The translations under genes and the position numbers were made by a program. From assembly GCA_036346355.1 (NCBI GenBank), contig CM070591.1, positions 24,226,001-24,290,000 of the forward strand: a DNA stretch of 64,000 nt. The letters are read 5' to 3'. Under the pieces are notes generated by a model that ran no database searches, was not told the DNA's origin, and was given only the letters and a program-made list of their open reading frames with translations. Origin of the DNA: Rhipidocladum racemiflorum. Its lineage: Eukaryota; Streptophyta; Magnoliopsida; Poales; Poaceae. The stretch's first letter is position 1; each line of letters begins with the position of its first letter. Of the stretch, positions 23,757 through 36,480 are shown piece after piece.

Positions 23757-25215
23757 TCGCCTTGATGCATAAGCGGCGACCTTTCCATTCTCTCAGACAA
23801 GACACATCCAAGTCCTTGGCGCGAGGCGTCACAATAAATATCGAAGCTTTGAGCAACATCCGGTAGAACTAACACCGGTGCTGATGTCAATTGCTTCTTC
23901 AGCTCCTGAAATCCTTTCTCACATTCCGGCGTCCATGCAAACTTCTTTTCCTTCTTCAGCAATTGCGTAAGAGGTTTCGCGATCGTCGAAAAGCCTTCGA
24001 TGAAACGGCGGTAGTATCCTGCCATTCCAAGGAAACTCCGAATCTGGGTCACGCAGTCTTGGTCGCTCCCAATGTAACACGACTTCTACTTTGCTTGGAT
24101 CCACGGCGACTCCCTCGCGGTCATTACATGTCCAAGAAACTCCACCTTGTCCTTCCAAAAATCACACTTGCTGAACTTGGCGAAAAGTTGCTGTTCCTCG
24201 CCTTTTCCAAAACTCGCCTTAAGTGTTCGGCATGTTCATCCTTTGTCTTGGAGTAGATTAGGATATCGTCTATGAACACGACGACAAACTTGTCCAAATA
24301 TTCCATGAACACCTTATTCATCATATTCATGAAATAAGTGGCGCATTAAATCGATCCAAAGGACATAATCAGAACTCGTAATGTCCATATCTTGACGAGA
24401 ATGCAGCCTTGAATATCTTCTCGATCGGATCTTCAATCGATGGTATCCCGATCTCAGATCAATCTTGGAGAAAACTCCGGCTCCTCTTAACTGATCAAAC
24501 AAATCATCAATCCTGGGTAGCGGATACTTATTCTTCACGGTGACTTCATTGAGTGCACGGTAGTCAATGCACATCCTGAAACTCCCGTCCTTCTTCTTGA
24601 CAAACAAAACTGGTGCTCCCCACGGTGACGAACTCGGTCTGATAAATCCTTTATCCATTAACTCTTCCAGCTGTTTCTTCATCTCTACCAACTCCTCGGT
24701 AGACATCCGATAGGGTCTCTTTGCTATCGGTCTTTGTGCAGTACAAGCTCTATCACAAACTCTATGTCCCTGTCTGGCGGCATACCAGGTAGATCCTCGG
24801 GAAAAACGTCTGGATACTCATTTACTATCGGGACATCCTCTATGCTGATTGCCTTGGTACTGTTAACCATCAACTGTCCATCTCTAACTGCAGTGGCTTG
24901 AAATTCCACTTTCTTCCCACACGGGCTCTCAACTGAGATAGTCCTTCGTCCACAATCCAATACGGCCTTGTGCTTGGATAACCAATCCATTCCCAATATA
25001 ACATCTAAGGTCTGGGTCTCCAAAATTATAAGGTTTGCTAGGAACTCTATTCCATCTATTAGTATTCTCACCCCGGAACATCCTACTTCCGTTCGGAGTT
25101 CGGAACCAGGGGTTTGAACTAAAAGCAGGCACTTAAGTCTTGCAATCCTTAAATCATTTCTAGTAGCAAAGCCTTGCGAAACAAACGAATGCGAAGCTCA
25201 GTCAAACAAAATCAA
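23757..25215 (-). pseudogene. pol: A2 pol 5' part: protease, RT, start of RNase H (frameshifted)
   Basis: Pieces in order in sense: protease tail with ILGMDWL (24724-25071), RT fingers and palm (24314-24706, VKKKDGSFRMCIDYRALNE), the FIDD active site (24124-24330), and the thumb and RNase H start (23753-24052, FDIYCDASRQGLG). Frame breaks at about 24715, 24320, 24140 and 23760 fall at sites where A1 reads CTG or CAG, for example TTCTGATC in A1 against TTCTCGATC here near 24420. The protease D-S-G is broken near 25200. Confidence 0.87.
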
Positions 25216-25249
25216 GTGTGTATCGAGTTAACAAGTAACTTACCCAAGA

Positions 25250-26387
25250 CGACGTCCGCAGATTTTGCGGTGCATCTGCGGTGACATGGTTGACTCGGCC
25301 TCTCACCACGATGCAGGGTGTGGCTCCTGATCTTTGGCGTCCTAGCTGGGGTGGTTCCTAGATTGAAGCGAATCGGGTCGCTCCTGCTGTCTTCTTTGGA
25401 CAATCATTGGCAAAGTGTCCTGGCTCGTTGCGATTGTAGCAGCGTCTCACTGTTCCTTCTTGTTGCACGGGGTAGCGTTTCTAGCGGGGCTGAGGTGCAG
25501 TAGTTCTGATTGGCAGGTCTTGGTGCCGAGGATGGTGTCCTTGTTGCATTCTGTGGTTGGAATCAAGAACTGATTTGGTGCAACTCTCAAGCGCCTGTTG
25601 CGTTCACGACGTGATCCTTCTTTGTTGCATCCTGCGCTTCCTGTTCTCATCCAGTTCCTTGCGCTTGTCCTCAAGAATAAGCGCCTTATTCACCAATTCT
25701 TGGAAATCTGGAAAGGTGTGGGTGATCAACCCTACTTGCAATCCTGAGTTAAGTCCCTTCATGAAACGAGACTGTCTGGATTTATCTGTCGCTACATCCT
25801 CAGGTGCGTAGCGTGCTAGCTGTGTGAACTTGTTCGTAGTCGGCCACCGGCTGATTACCTTGCTTGATGCTCAACTCCTCCTTCTTAAGGTCCATGATTC
25901 CTTCAGGCACGTGATCTTGTCGGAATGCAGTGTGAACTCTTCCCAAGTGATATCTTGAGGGTTCTCTGCAAGGTGGCACGTAGTTCTCCCACCATTCGTA
26001 ATTTGTTCCTTCCAGCTGATGAGAAGCGTAAAGTACCTTCTCATTCCCTATGCATTGAGCTATGTGTAGCTTCCTCTCGATTGATCTTAACCAATCGTCG
26101 GCCTCCAACGGATTGGCATTCCCAGAGAAAGTGGGTGGGTGAGTCCTCATGAACTCGACGGCGACTGGTATTCGGGCGTGGTCCCCGATTAACTTGATTA
26201 GCAAAGGGCCTCGAGCAAAGGACGTGCTGCATTTGTTGCATCATAGCATGCATCAACCGAGTCTGGGCAGCAAGAAAGGCTCCAAAATTCTGCATATCAA
26301 GCGGTGGTGCTGGTGCTCCATCATTGGGGTTTTCTGGCGGCGAGATCCACTCCCATTGCTTCCAAAGTTTCCACGGGTGTTCACCAT
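25250..26387 (-). pseudogene. gag: A2 gag (frameshifted)
   Basis: The start codon is at 26385-26387 (MVNTRGNFGSNGSG). It has the same capsid region as A1 (MRTHPPTFSGNANPLEADDW near 26090-26150). The zinc knuckle at about 25395-25441 reads C-Y-N-R-N-E-P-G-H-F-A-N-D-C, so the second metal-binding Cys is Arg. Several short shifts lie where CAG or CTG is replaced, for example 26200-26230. Confidence 0.85.
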
Positions 26388-26659
26388 CTGTCGATTTGCT
26401 CTAGGTTTAGAGATAAGAGGGAAACAAGAATAGACAAGTAATATGGAACTTCTGCGGGCGAAAGGGGTAACTTTAAGGTCCATCTTTATTATTAATAACT
26501 TGGTATGGCTGCTTACAATGCCTAAGGGCCTTGCAACACATAATGCACACTCGAGAAACAAAGCAAATCCAAATCGAACTAACTCGAGTCTAACGCCTAA
26601 AGGGTGACTCTTTCTTCTATGACGCGACTCGTGAAGGAGTCTCACTATAGAACCTATGC

Positions 26660-27378
26660 TCACTCATCGAAAACCTCCACGGCACGGGTACGGTCTTTGT
26701 GGCATAAGCGCCAAACGATCGCCATGTCCAAAGAATCGTGTCCTCTATGGTAGTCGAAGAAGCGGTGTCCTCATCGAGATCGACTCCTCTGGATCTCGCT
26801 CGTGTAGCTCGAAATCGCTCCGGGTCTGGTCCGTACAAAGTCATCTCCAGCTCGTCAATCCTTCGCAGAAGATGTGCCACATACTCTTGAGCTTCCCGCC
26901 ATCTGTTCTTCTCTGTCGTGATCTCCTTGCGGGCCTTCTGTAGCTCCTTGCTTGTATTATCTAGTACATCCTCCTGGCGGCGACAAATCGTGCCAAGCTG
27001 TATGGTAACCGTGGCATCCTCATCCTGAATCGCCTTCGGGTCGAAGGTTATCGCTCTTGCGGATGGTAGCGGAACACCGTACTCTCAATTCTCTGGCGTA
27101 GATACGGGTAATGTGCCGCATTGCTCGTCGTGATACTTCTTGGATACCCATCTGCATTGTAGATCTCCTGGCAAAGGTCAGTTGTATCGGGCGATTGCCT
27201 GGGCCCTTTTCCTAGCAGTACCTCAATCCTTACGTCACAAGCCTTGATCAATCCCGCTTGTCTAATCACTTCCACTTGGTATTGGGGTTTCTCAAAATCT
27301 CAGAGAGTCTCAGAGCATATGCCAAAGTTCCGCGGCGTGACCAACTCCCAGATCAACGTAATTGAACTCTTCCTCCAT
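26660..27378 (-). pseudogene. A2 ORF0: conserved ORF upstream of gag
   Basis: ATG at 27376-27378, stop at 26660-26662, same place and ends as in A1 and A4. One frame (27048-27275) bridges the part that is shifted in the other two copies (EIYNADGYPRSITTSNAAHY), which shows the three copies encode one protein of about 240 residues. The coiled-coil middle and acidic tail are recognisable but broken by several small changes around 26680-26830 and 26990-27065. No known domain is recognised. Confidence 0.72.
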
Positions 27379-27582
27379 CTGTCACAAGAGTGCTTTACGT
27401 AAGAACTCGGAATTTTTAAATTGTGACAAGGTAAGGGAAAATTTCAGCAAGAGACAAGAAAAGAGAGAAGGGGATAAGTCGAGATGTCATTTCTTGTCTT
27501 CACAAATTTTTAGCTTTAGAAAATAGGTTTTATCCTCACTACGACCATTCTAGCTTAGGGTTGAGCCTCTGAGTCAAGTATG

Positions 27583-27594
27583 GCTCTGATACCA
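27583..27594 (-). promoter_or_regulatory. A2 primer binding site (tRNA-iMet type)
   Basis: In sense TGGTATCAGAGC, four bases from the LTR end, identical to A1 and A4. Confidence 0.92.
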
Positions 27595-27598
27595 CCTC

Positions 27599-30500
27599 TG
27601 TCGGGACCCCGAATTTGCAAATCCGGACCCTCTGTGTATTCAGCACTAGTCCAGGAACGCGCTAGTGCACACAGTCTTAACATCGGTATATATCACAATC
27701 ATACCAAACGATACTATCAAAGTACTTTTATTTAAATAATCAAAGGGTTACTCGACCTTATGGCCAAGTTACAAATATATGCCTCGCAAGGCGAAACTTA
27801 TTAAAAGAGAAATAACAGCAGCGGAAAATCAAATAACTTCGTGGCGCCATCCAGTATACCACAGTAATCGATCGGGCTCGCATCCCTAAGTAGACGGGTC
27901 TTCTTGAAATCCTCCTCCAGCTGGCGTAATCTCCTCTTCAACTGGTATTGTGTTGAGGCAAGGGTGAGTACTTGGTACTCGAGAAGTCATGCACAGAATG
28001 CAAGCTAATATACTATATGCATGGCTTGGTACAAAGGAATAGCTCAGGTATATTTGCAAGAAATGACTTTTGACAAGTAATAAAAGTAGATTCAAAGCGA
28101 GAAATAAGTAAAGCATAAATAACTTTTCAAGAAGTTTAACAAACATTTTTCCCCATCCTAAACCATATTTCCATCATCTTCCTTGTTAAACCAACCCAAC
28201 TTTTCAAATCCAAGTTATTTTCAGAAAATCTAACCCTTGACTGTAATTCCCGAGCATTGTCCAAAGATCGTGGACTCGGCTATTTAAATAGATTCTCAAC
28301 TCTGCAGAGGTTATGCACTTTACCCACAAGATACAATCAAACACCACAAAGGCGAGTTCAGTAATAAAGCCTTCGGAAGCCTCAAACAACACAGGTGGTC
28401 CTCTCCGGTTCGTGCTCTACACCATCCCTTCCCTTAGCCAAGGCGAAGTATGGGACCAACACACCGTTAGATGGGTACCTGGCCACAGCCACGATACGCT
28501 CCCCGTACAATCACACAAACGGTGTAACTGACACCCTGAGGCTCCACAAGTGAGTCCTTAGCGACTTAGTCAACTAGGGCCGTCCCATTCCAGCCATGTG
28601 GTTGCAAGTATGACCCAGTTCAAAGGCTTGCAAGGTTAAGTCCTTAGAGTGACCAGGGCAAGACTACCCGAAAAACCAAATCAACACTCCCAATGCCACA
28701 ACTGGCCCACCTGATTACTCTTGCCACATGCCCCGGTCGAAAACTGTTTATCAAACCCCAGTTGATTACCATGCACCACGTGCCATCAACATCACATGAT
28801 ACTTTTCCAAAACAGGTTTAATATATCATTAAGTCCATATTAGCATTTGATTGTCCAAAATCATGTCATGAGCACGTAGCAGGTCTAAGCAGCATACTAC
28901 AACGGTCTAAACCCATGTTGGCAATTTAATAATGTCCAACTAGTAAACCACAACTAGGGTGACAAAGGGTCATGGCACATACTTAGATAATCAAGGTGTC
29001 ATATAGCAAATTGGTATTTATCTAACCCCCATGTTTAAACAAAGTATCTTTCTAATTGAACTAGCATGCAATAGTTTAAATCAAAATAGATTTCGAAATA
29101 GGATCAACATGGTCAAAGCACAACTTGCCTTCAAAAAGTACTTGCTCTTGGTCTTGAGTTGGATCCTGAGTCAACACTTCTCCTTCGAATCCTTCCGGCA
29201 CTTCAACGTCTACTCGTAAAGCGTGCAAATAGCAAATACACAAATAAACACTAGGCAAAAAGATCCCAAAACTCCAAATAAAATCCATAAACAGAGAGAA
29301 CATAATTTTCTGGATTTTTAGAAACTGGAATCGCCAAATTTGGAGTTAAAACGCAAAAGTTATGATTATTTAAAGTTTAAATAATCAATTAAATAATTTT
29401 GCAGAGAAAAACTTTAGTCCAAAAATTAAATAAAATTTATATTTAGGTAGATCTTAATTTTATACAAATTTAGAAATTTGAATCACTCAAATCGGAGTTG
29501 AAACGCAAAAGTTATAAGCGTTTGAAGTTTGAATCTAAATTTGAAATCATTATTCGAATTAATAAATCATTTTCTTTTTCGGAAATTAATTATTGCGTCA
29601 GCAAGGACACGTGTCAGCTCCTGATTGGTCGGCTGACGTCAGCCGGTCCATGGACTCGGTCCACGCTCGGCTCGGGTCCACCGTGGACCTGGTCCACGGT
29701 TCAGGTCACTGACATGTGGGTCCCCTCGGGTGACGCCATCGCCGACGTCACGGGGCTCACCACGGTGCCGGCGTGGGGTCCATCAGCGTCATTCTTGGCG
29801 TCGACGCCGACACCGGGACAACCATCGACATGCGGGCCCGCCATGACGCTATCGCGGACGCCATGGTGCGATTTGGCCGGGCCGCCGACATGCGGGCTCA
29901 GCCAGTGTCGAGACACGCTCTCCTCTGGCGCCGACCGCTACCGATCGCGCGGTTGGCCTTCGCCACGTGGCTAGATCTAGGCCGTTGATTTGAAAATCAA
30001 CGGCCCGGATTGATCTCGTGTTACGCGTTTGGGGTGAACGCGTTAATCTGGACCTGTTGGATTTAGATCCAATGGTTGAGATTGGATCTAGAGATCGTAA
30101 ATAACGAAACCTCACCGTGCGATGACGTGGCAAGATCTGGATCGTGCGATCTTGATCGGACGGTGAGATAGCTTCGGCGGCACGGCAATGGCGTCGCGGC
30201 GGCTTGCGGCGGCCGGAGTCGATGACGATGACACGCCCGACGGCCGCAGGCCCCTCCGCGAAGTGGATGGTAAACGCAGGTGCGCCTTGACGCAAGGGAT
30301 CTGGATCTGGGTCAACGTCGGCGGAGGATGGCGGACGGTGGCGAAGCGCGCGAAATCAGCGGCGGAGTGCTTTACCAACTCCGGCGAGCAATAGCAGCGA
30401 GACGGTGGGGATCCTAGCGGCGTGAGCTAGGGTTTCGGACCGGCGTGGGATGGCGATCCTCGGTGCGATCCGGCATTAAATAGCCGGAGGCGTGCTCGGC

Positions 30501-31089
30501 GGAACCCTAGTCGGTCACGGCGGCGCTCTCACCGGCCGGAGTCCGGCTCGGACTCGGCGGAGACGACGCAATCGCAGCTGTCCACGTGGCGCGATCAACG
30601 GCCCCGATCGCCGCAGGCGCGATCGGATCCGGGCGGATACGGCTCGGTCGGTCGGCGGATCTCGGCCGTTGGATCTTGATCCAACGGTTGGGATTGATTA
30701 GGGTTAGGAGTGGGTTCGGTCGAGTCACGTGGCTCGGTCGGACTCGAACACGAAGTCCGACTCGGGCTCGATCGGATGAACAAGATTTGACCCGAGTTTG
30801 ATTTTCCAGCGATTTAATATTTAAAATAATTCCTAGTAATTCATTTAATTCATTAAAAATAGCAAATGACTCAGAAAAATTCTGGAAAATACTTTGGATC
30901 ATTTTGGACTCAAATAAAATATTTCCAACAAAAATTTATTTGCAAAATTAAATTCTTCAATTATTTCAAAATGGAATAAATTCAAATAAATTCCAAATAA
31001 ATCCAAATAAATTCCAGAAAATTCCAAAAATTCACCAAAGTGCCAAATCACACATGAGTTTAGGAAAAGCAAAATTTTGGGGTGTTACA
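27599..31089 (-). repeat. A2 5' LTR
   Basis: Matches 18403-21905. The TATTTAA box is at 30476-30482 (reverse) and the acidic exon-like block at 29129-29209 (reverse, 81 bp). It differs from the other A2 LTR mainly by short changes, for example 27840-27875 against 18655-18690. Confidence 0.95.
30476..30482 (-). promoter_or_regulatory. TATA-like box of A2 5' LTR
   Basis: TATTTAA on minus, upstream of the GC-rich leader; this LTR would drive A2 transcription. Confidence 0.5.
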
Positions 31090-32283
31090 GCAAACCCTCA
31101 TCTACCCCGACATTGCCAACTACTCGCAAAACCTACAAACAGAGGTTTTGTCCCGTCGGGACAGCAGCCGTGCAAAAGGCATAACTTGAGTTCTGGGACT
31201 CCGAATCAATTAAACGAGTACATCCTCGCGTATCTTAGGAAATTTTCCAACTTTCTCTAGGTATATGGAAAGACTGATTCGGGCTCTAAAGTTGTTTAAT
31301 CTACAGATTACCGTGATCTATTCCAATTACGTCACAGATTTTATCATGCTCGGTAAAACAGCCATAACATTCAAACGGCTGGGAGGAATTTAACGTGCTT
31401 TATACCCACTGAAAGATAATGAAATTATCTACAACTTCTTCAACATCCGTACAGACAGATTCGGAATCTAAATTGACGAAAACGCAAACCCTAGGTCGAC
31501 TGCTCATGCTGTCCCAAAAACAGAATGTGGCAACATCTAGATCTAATCCAAATTACTCAATTCCAGCACCACCAATTGATCTAAAAACTTGATAAACACC
31601 CTTAGAACAGTACCTAGATTAACCCCATGGATTTCCATTGACATACCTTTGCCCGACGCACGAAAACCCAATAGATCTCCTCCTGGTTCGCGCGATCCCC
31701 TTCCTCGCTTCCAAATCCACCGGATCTCCTCGTCGCGGAGCGCTCCAATGGATGGATCTTCGAGGTGGTGAGGTCAAGAACTCACCTAGGCACAACAAGG
31801 GAGGTGGAGAGGTGGTGGAGAGGGTGGTGGCGCAAGGGGAGAGGCTTGGGGGAGGTGGAGGCGCCCAAGGAGGAGGTGGGGAGGTGTGGGAGGCGGCTAG
31901 GGCACTTGGGGGCACAAGGGGCAGGGGGAGGACACCCACAAGGGCAGGGAAACCCCCCTTTAACCAGCCCTAAGCCCCTTTCCTAATCCTAAATGGATTC
32001 CCACTCCATCCCACCAAAGCCCACAACCCCCAAACTCCCCCGGGAAGGCTCAAAACCCCGGAAACGGCCCGACAACGCTATTAACCTCAATACCTTATGG
32101 TTTTGACCTCCCATATCATATTTCAATATGTTTTTGACCTCATCATGCACCTTTTATAAGGTTACGACGCTCCGTGGTGTCACAACGCTTCAAAAGGCCC
32201 AAAAACGCGAGTAAACCTCAAGCCGAAAGGTTTTATTCTCTAATTTCACATTTTATAATGTCACACCATACCGTAGTGTCACA
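31090..32283 (-). repeat. B2 3' LTR, right half
   Basis: It starts with the second GCAAA and continues the B LTR; compare 1101-2190 in B1. Positions 31795-31945 are a plus-strand G-rich run. At 32184 it shows GGTGTCACA, where B1 ends, but continues 99 bp to a second, similar edge GTAGTGTCACA at 32283. Confidence 0.9.
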
Positions 32284-32296
32284 TTCTTCCCCCCTT
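32284..32296 (-). promoter_or_regulatory. B2 polypurine tract
   Basis: In sense AAGGGGGGAAGAA, directly before TGTGACAC, the 3' LTR start. The stretch before it in sense (attcgaggtcgaatcc) is a hairpin, like the one preceding the family A tract. Confidence 0.85.
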
Positions 32297-35200
32297 CAAC
32301 AGGATTCGACCTCGAATCCGAAGGACACCATAATCAACAACAAAGTCCCCAAGGGACAAAAGGCTTCTCTGCAGCTCAAAACATTCGCACAATGACTAAA
32401 ATCAGAACAAACGACAAACGAGTTCTTAAAACCAACACTTGGCGAGAAAAGTAATGATCTAGCTCAACCAAGGGCAACCTCTCACAGGTCGACCTTCACT
32501 TCCATTCCCAAACAGAATCTGCGTACCAACCACAAAGGGCTCCATCAACCCAAAACGCTCGAATCCTCACGGCCAACACTTCATACTTCTATCACAACCA
32601 ACCTGACTACCATACTCCATTAAACTCAACATGACATAATCAAAGCAAGTCACAATTCCTTTAATGACCTCTCTACATTCCCGAAAAATTCCCTCGAGGG
32701 GAATAACTCATTAAGGCACACTTGCCCTTCCGATACACGATCATGCTAACATTCATTCTATCCTCTCCCAGGCAAAACTCAAATCCAAAACAACTAGTGA
32801 CGACAATTGCTCACGGCAGGACAAACATCACCGAACTACCGTCAACTTCACTTCCACCCATCACTACTCTTAATAAAGGTTAAATCCTTACATCATCAAC
32901 CTCCGTCACAAACCACCCTTATACCACTAAGGTTCTACACCTAGCCCCAAGCTAGGATCGTAAAAACTTTACCAAACCACAATTGGTTCCTTTCTTAAGA
33001 GGGTCTCGCCCTCACACAAAAACACTTAGCTATCAAGCCCAACTGTACTCACGACAACTCAAACCCAAAGCGTTAATAACCATTTTGGAAAGAATTCGGC
33101 AACATCCAAAGAGCACACAAAGGAAGCATAAATCCCCTACACCACAACCAAGATACCATAATTTCTTTATTCTTTCTTTTCATACTAGAAAGCAAGGGAA
33201 ATCTCGTTTCATGACATAAATGCACATTCTTTAGGAGCACTCCGGATTAGTCATATCTCCATATATGACTTTCTCACCGACCTGGCTCAACGACTCTTTT
33301 ATCATTTAACATGTAAAAACGATGTCATGTTTACTTTTCACCATTCATTCATCATGGAACAACGGTACCGAATAGTCATTCACCAAATAACTTCTTCCTC
33401 GGTATCAAATGATTGAAATACCCATAACACTGACGGTTGCGCTAAATCATATAGACTATGACGGCAACATAATTAACAGTAAGGCACCACATCAAATCAG
33501 AACCCACCAACGATAGATAGCTAAACTTTGCAAAACATCGCATTTTAACCAAGATCAACGTTTTGGAAAAGAACATTGACTCCAAAGTTAGACATCTGCA
33601 CAAACAACTGCCATAAATTTTATCAAAAGAGAGGGAAACTCAATCCCAAAAGAAAACTCTTCTCTAACCAAATTCACTTATGAAACATTCATAAAAATCC
33701 AGACTTGTGAAACATCCGCACACCAGACACATTTTCCAAATGACTCCAACTCTAGCCAAACAGAGTTACACATCAAGGGCTTAACTCAAAAGTTTCCAAC
33801 ACAACCCTTTATGACCATCTGCTTCCTTTTAAAATTAATTTCAAAGATAATTCAAAGTAACGCCGAAGGGCGCGATCGACTAAAAACTTTTGGGGTGTAA
33901 ATCCATACTCATAGCACCAACTAAACAAATTAGCCAAAACCAAATATTTGCACCAATTTATACGAGTTTTAGGAAACTCAAACACAAAGATATGGAACAC
34001 CTTGACCGAAAACTCTTCAACGAAAATGGCAAACAACCAAACCAGTCCAAAAGCTTTTGAACACAAGCTCAGCATAAAAAGAACCATCTCTAGTACTCTA
34101 CTACGCTTTCTATTAAAGACTTCAAGAATCACTATTTACTCCTTGAGGAGCCCCAACACAAATCAACCAAAAGCTTCACAACAAATTCTTCCTCTAGTTA
34201 CCATTCCCAACACTTTTAATTAAGGTTTAAGATGCTTATCACAAAGGCACCCAACCCAGACTACATTGACATGATCCCCACGGATCACTAAATCATAATA
34301 CTTCTTACTCTAAATTTGAAACATAGTACTTCAACAGCTACTTGAGCATGGTCAACCTATCAATTTATACCATCCATACGTCAAAATCTTGACAATTGAA
34401 ACTTGTTCAATCTATAAAATGACTTCAACAAATAAGTAATATCTCTACAAGATAAAATTCGTAAATAGGATTCTAAGATATGCAATCATTAAGATTAAAA
34501 TCTTGCATCATGATTATTATCCATTGTTCATCCCATCACAACATGTACTTGACATAATACCACAGTTTTACACTTTTTCTTCTATTGGATCAATGGTTTC
34601 CAACAATTAACCACACTACCAAAGCATCAATATCAATTCTTTGCAAAATCATCAATCAACAACATTGCTTTTAGCTACCCTATACATCGGTTATAACAAA
34701 ACTTCCACCACACAACATACTCCAACTATTAAATTGGATTTAATAAGTTAGATTAGCACAATGTTTTTAACAACATCATTAACAAATAGTCTTATGTCTT
34801 CTCAATTGATATCAAAACTAGCATTTTAGGAACACGACTGCATACTTCCAATCATGCTAATATTTTGTAACAACATGAATAGCAACTCTAATCAACTTCC
34901 AAGTTAAGGTCACAAGCTAGCATGAACAAATTTCTCTACTAACATGTTTAAATTAGAACATCTTTAAACAACCAGCAAAGCTTCTTTAACACTATCAGCA
35001 GTTTACATCATCTTAATGTTCTAACTATGCAACAGGGTTTAAAACTTTAAACATTATCAAGGGTCATAAGCACTTTTAAAGCAAAGCAACAGATTCTAAG
35101 CATGTACTTTAGCACATTAAATTATTCTCGGTAAGAGTGAACTACAACACTAGTAGTCTATTTATTCTCAAGCTAGAGATAACAACCGCATGGAATTGTT

Positions 35201-36466
35201 TCAACTCACAAATTAACTTAACAATGCATCATCCCATAAATCACATTGGTACATGCTACATAACATGCTAAACAACAATTCTTACTAGGGACAAACGATT
35301 TCAGTCAAAAGACTACTTACTTTGTTTGCAACATTTTAGTTTTAAAGCTCATCCCGAATTCACAAGAAAACTTGACTCTCAAAATTGCAATGAGACAAAC
35401 CCAAACTTGGTTAGGCAAAAGGAATTTTCCAAAACACTTTTAAATCTCAAGGAGTCCCATAGAGGAAAATGGTTGAAAGACAATTTTCTCGAAAGGGAAC
35501 CAAGCGCTCAATTAAACCTTTGCAATTAAAACCTTAACACCAAACCCCAAACTTTCACGAAATAAGAAGGGTTTTTCAACGATGATTTCTTAAACCAGTA
35601 AAATATCGAAATCAAACACCACTTACTCCTACAAAGTCACAGATCTTCAGCCCCGATACTGGTCCGCACAACTCATAATAACTCCTTTAACCTCGGAGAA
35701 AGACAAACACTGGAATGAAATTGAATGCTTCTTCCCCATAAAGAAATCAACAAACTAAGCATTAAAAGTGAAAAGGCGCCCGAAAGAAGCGCCACCCTAG
35801 ACTCCTCTTCCTCGTCTTCAACCAAGGAAGACAAAACTACACACCACATACGGAACGATCCGCGAAAATCCAATACCAAACACTTTTCTTTTTGTTTCCA
35901 TCAACTAAAACCAATAAAACCAACTAAGACCGACCACAGAACGATAAAGAACATCCGAAGGAATCCACCACCAAACTTTTCTATTTGACTCCAGTCAACT
36001 ACCCGATTTACAATAGAAAGGGTAAGCACTCTTCTCCTATAGGGGTTAATAGTTCTTCGGTGATGGCTTTAACCGGCCATACCGTCAAACCACACCCTTA
36101 CTATGAACAAAAGTGGTGACCGAAACCCTTCGGCACCACAACCCCACTTTATCACCACAACAAGCACAATTCAATCATTTATCTCATCGACATAGCAGCA
36201 TGCATTATCAAATGAAGCATTCAACATCGAAGCTTAAATACAACATTTAAGCGTAAGGAAACGATACCCATACCCTTTCCTACTGTGCATCCATTGTGTG
36301 TCAAATTTTAGATTAGTTATACCACTTTTGCAAGTTTTAATGTTGCTATCCTATAACAAAATTTTAGTAAAAACCTAAGCCATGTTTCTAAGTTATTCCA
36401 CATCACATTTTAGTTGTAACCTAAGGTATGACACTAAAAATACATATTCCAAGGACCTACAGACCA

Positions 36467-36477
36467 GCTCGATACCA
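36467..36477 (-). promoter_or_regulatory. B2 primer binding site (altered iMet type)
   Basis: In sense TGGTATCGAGC, three bases from the LTR end. Compared with TGGTATCAGAGC of family A it has CGA for CAGA, the same kind of change seen at many CAG/CTG sites here. Confidence 0.75.
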
Positions 36478-36480
36478 ATC

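Larger units (their letters stand above)
18403..31089 (-). mobile_element. A2: Ty3/gypsy chromovirus, complete structure, nested in B2
   Basis: LTRs 18403-21905 (3503 bp) and 27599-31089 (3491 bp) flank a 5693-bp internal part. Exact GCAAA duplications lie at 18398-18402 and 31090-31094. Order and orientation are as in A1. It has the longest open pol segment of the window (601 codons) and is the innermost, so youngest, layer of the four-level nest. Most of its broken frames coincide with altered CAG/CTG sites. Confidence 0.95.
32284..36480 (-). mobile_element. B2 internal region, no recognisable protein
   Basis: 4.2 kb of AT-rich DNA with only short frames (longest 107 codons, 33809-34132, no recognisable motif). 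No protease, RT, integrase or zinc knuckle is seen. A segment at 33000-33840 is clearly related, in reverse, to 54091-54930 (element E). The motif 'ggattagtcat...gactttctcaccg' from the LTR recurs at 33245-33285. I read it as the non-coding centre of a non-autonomous element. Confidence 0.75.

Noticed and set aside
33809..34132. 107-codon frame in the B2 interior
   Set aside because: No recognised motif, and the corresponding part of E (54100-54400) does not keep this frame clearly.
36467..36477. tRNA gene at PBS-like matches
   Set aside because: Only the 11-12 bases complementary to the tRNA 3' end are present; no cloverleaf follows.
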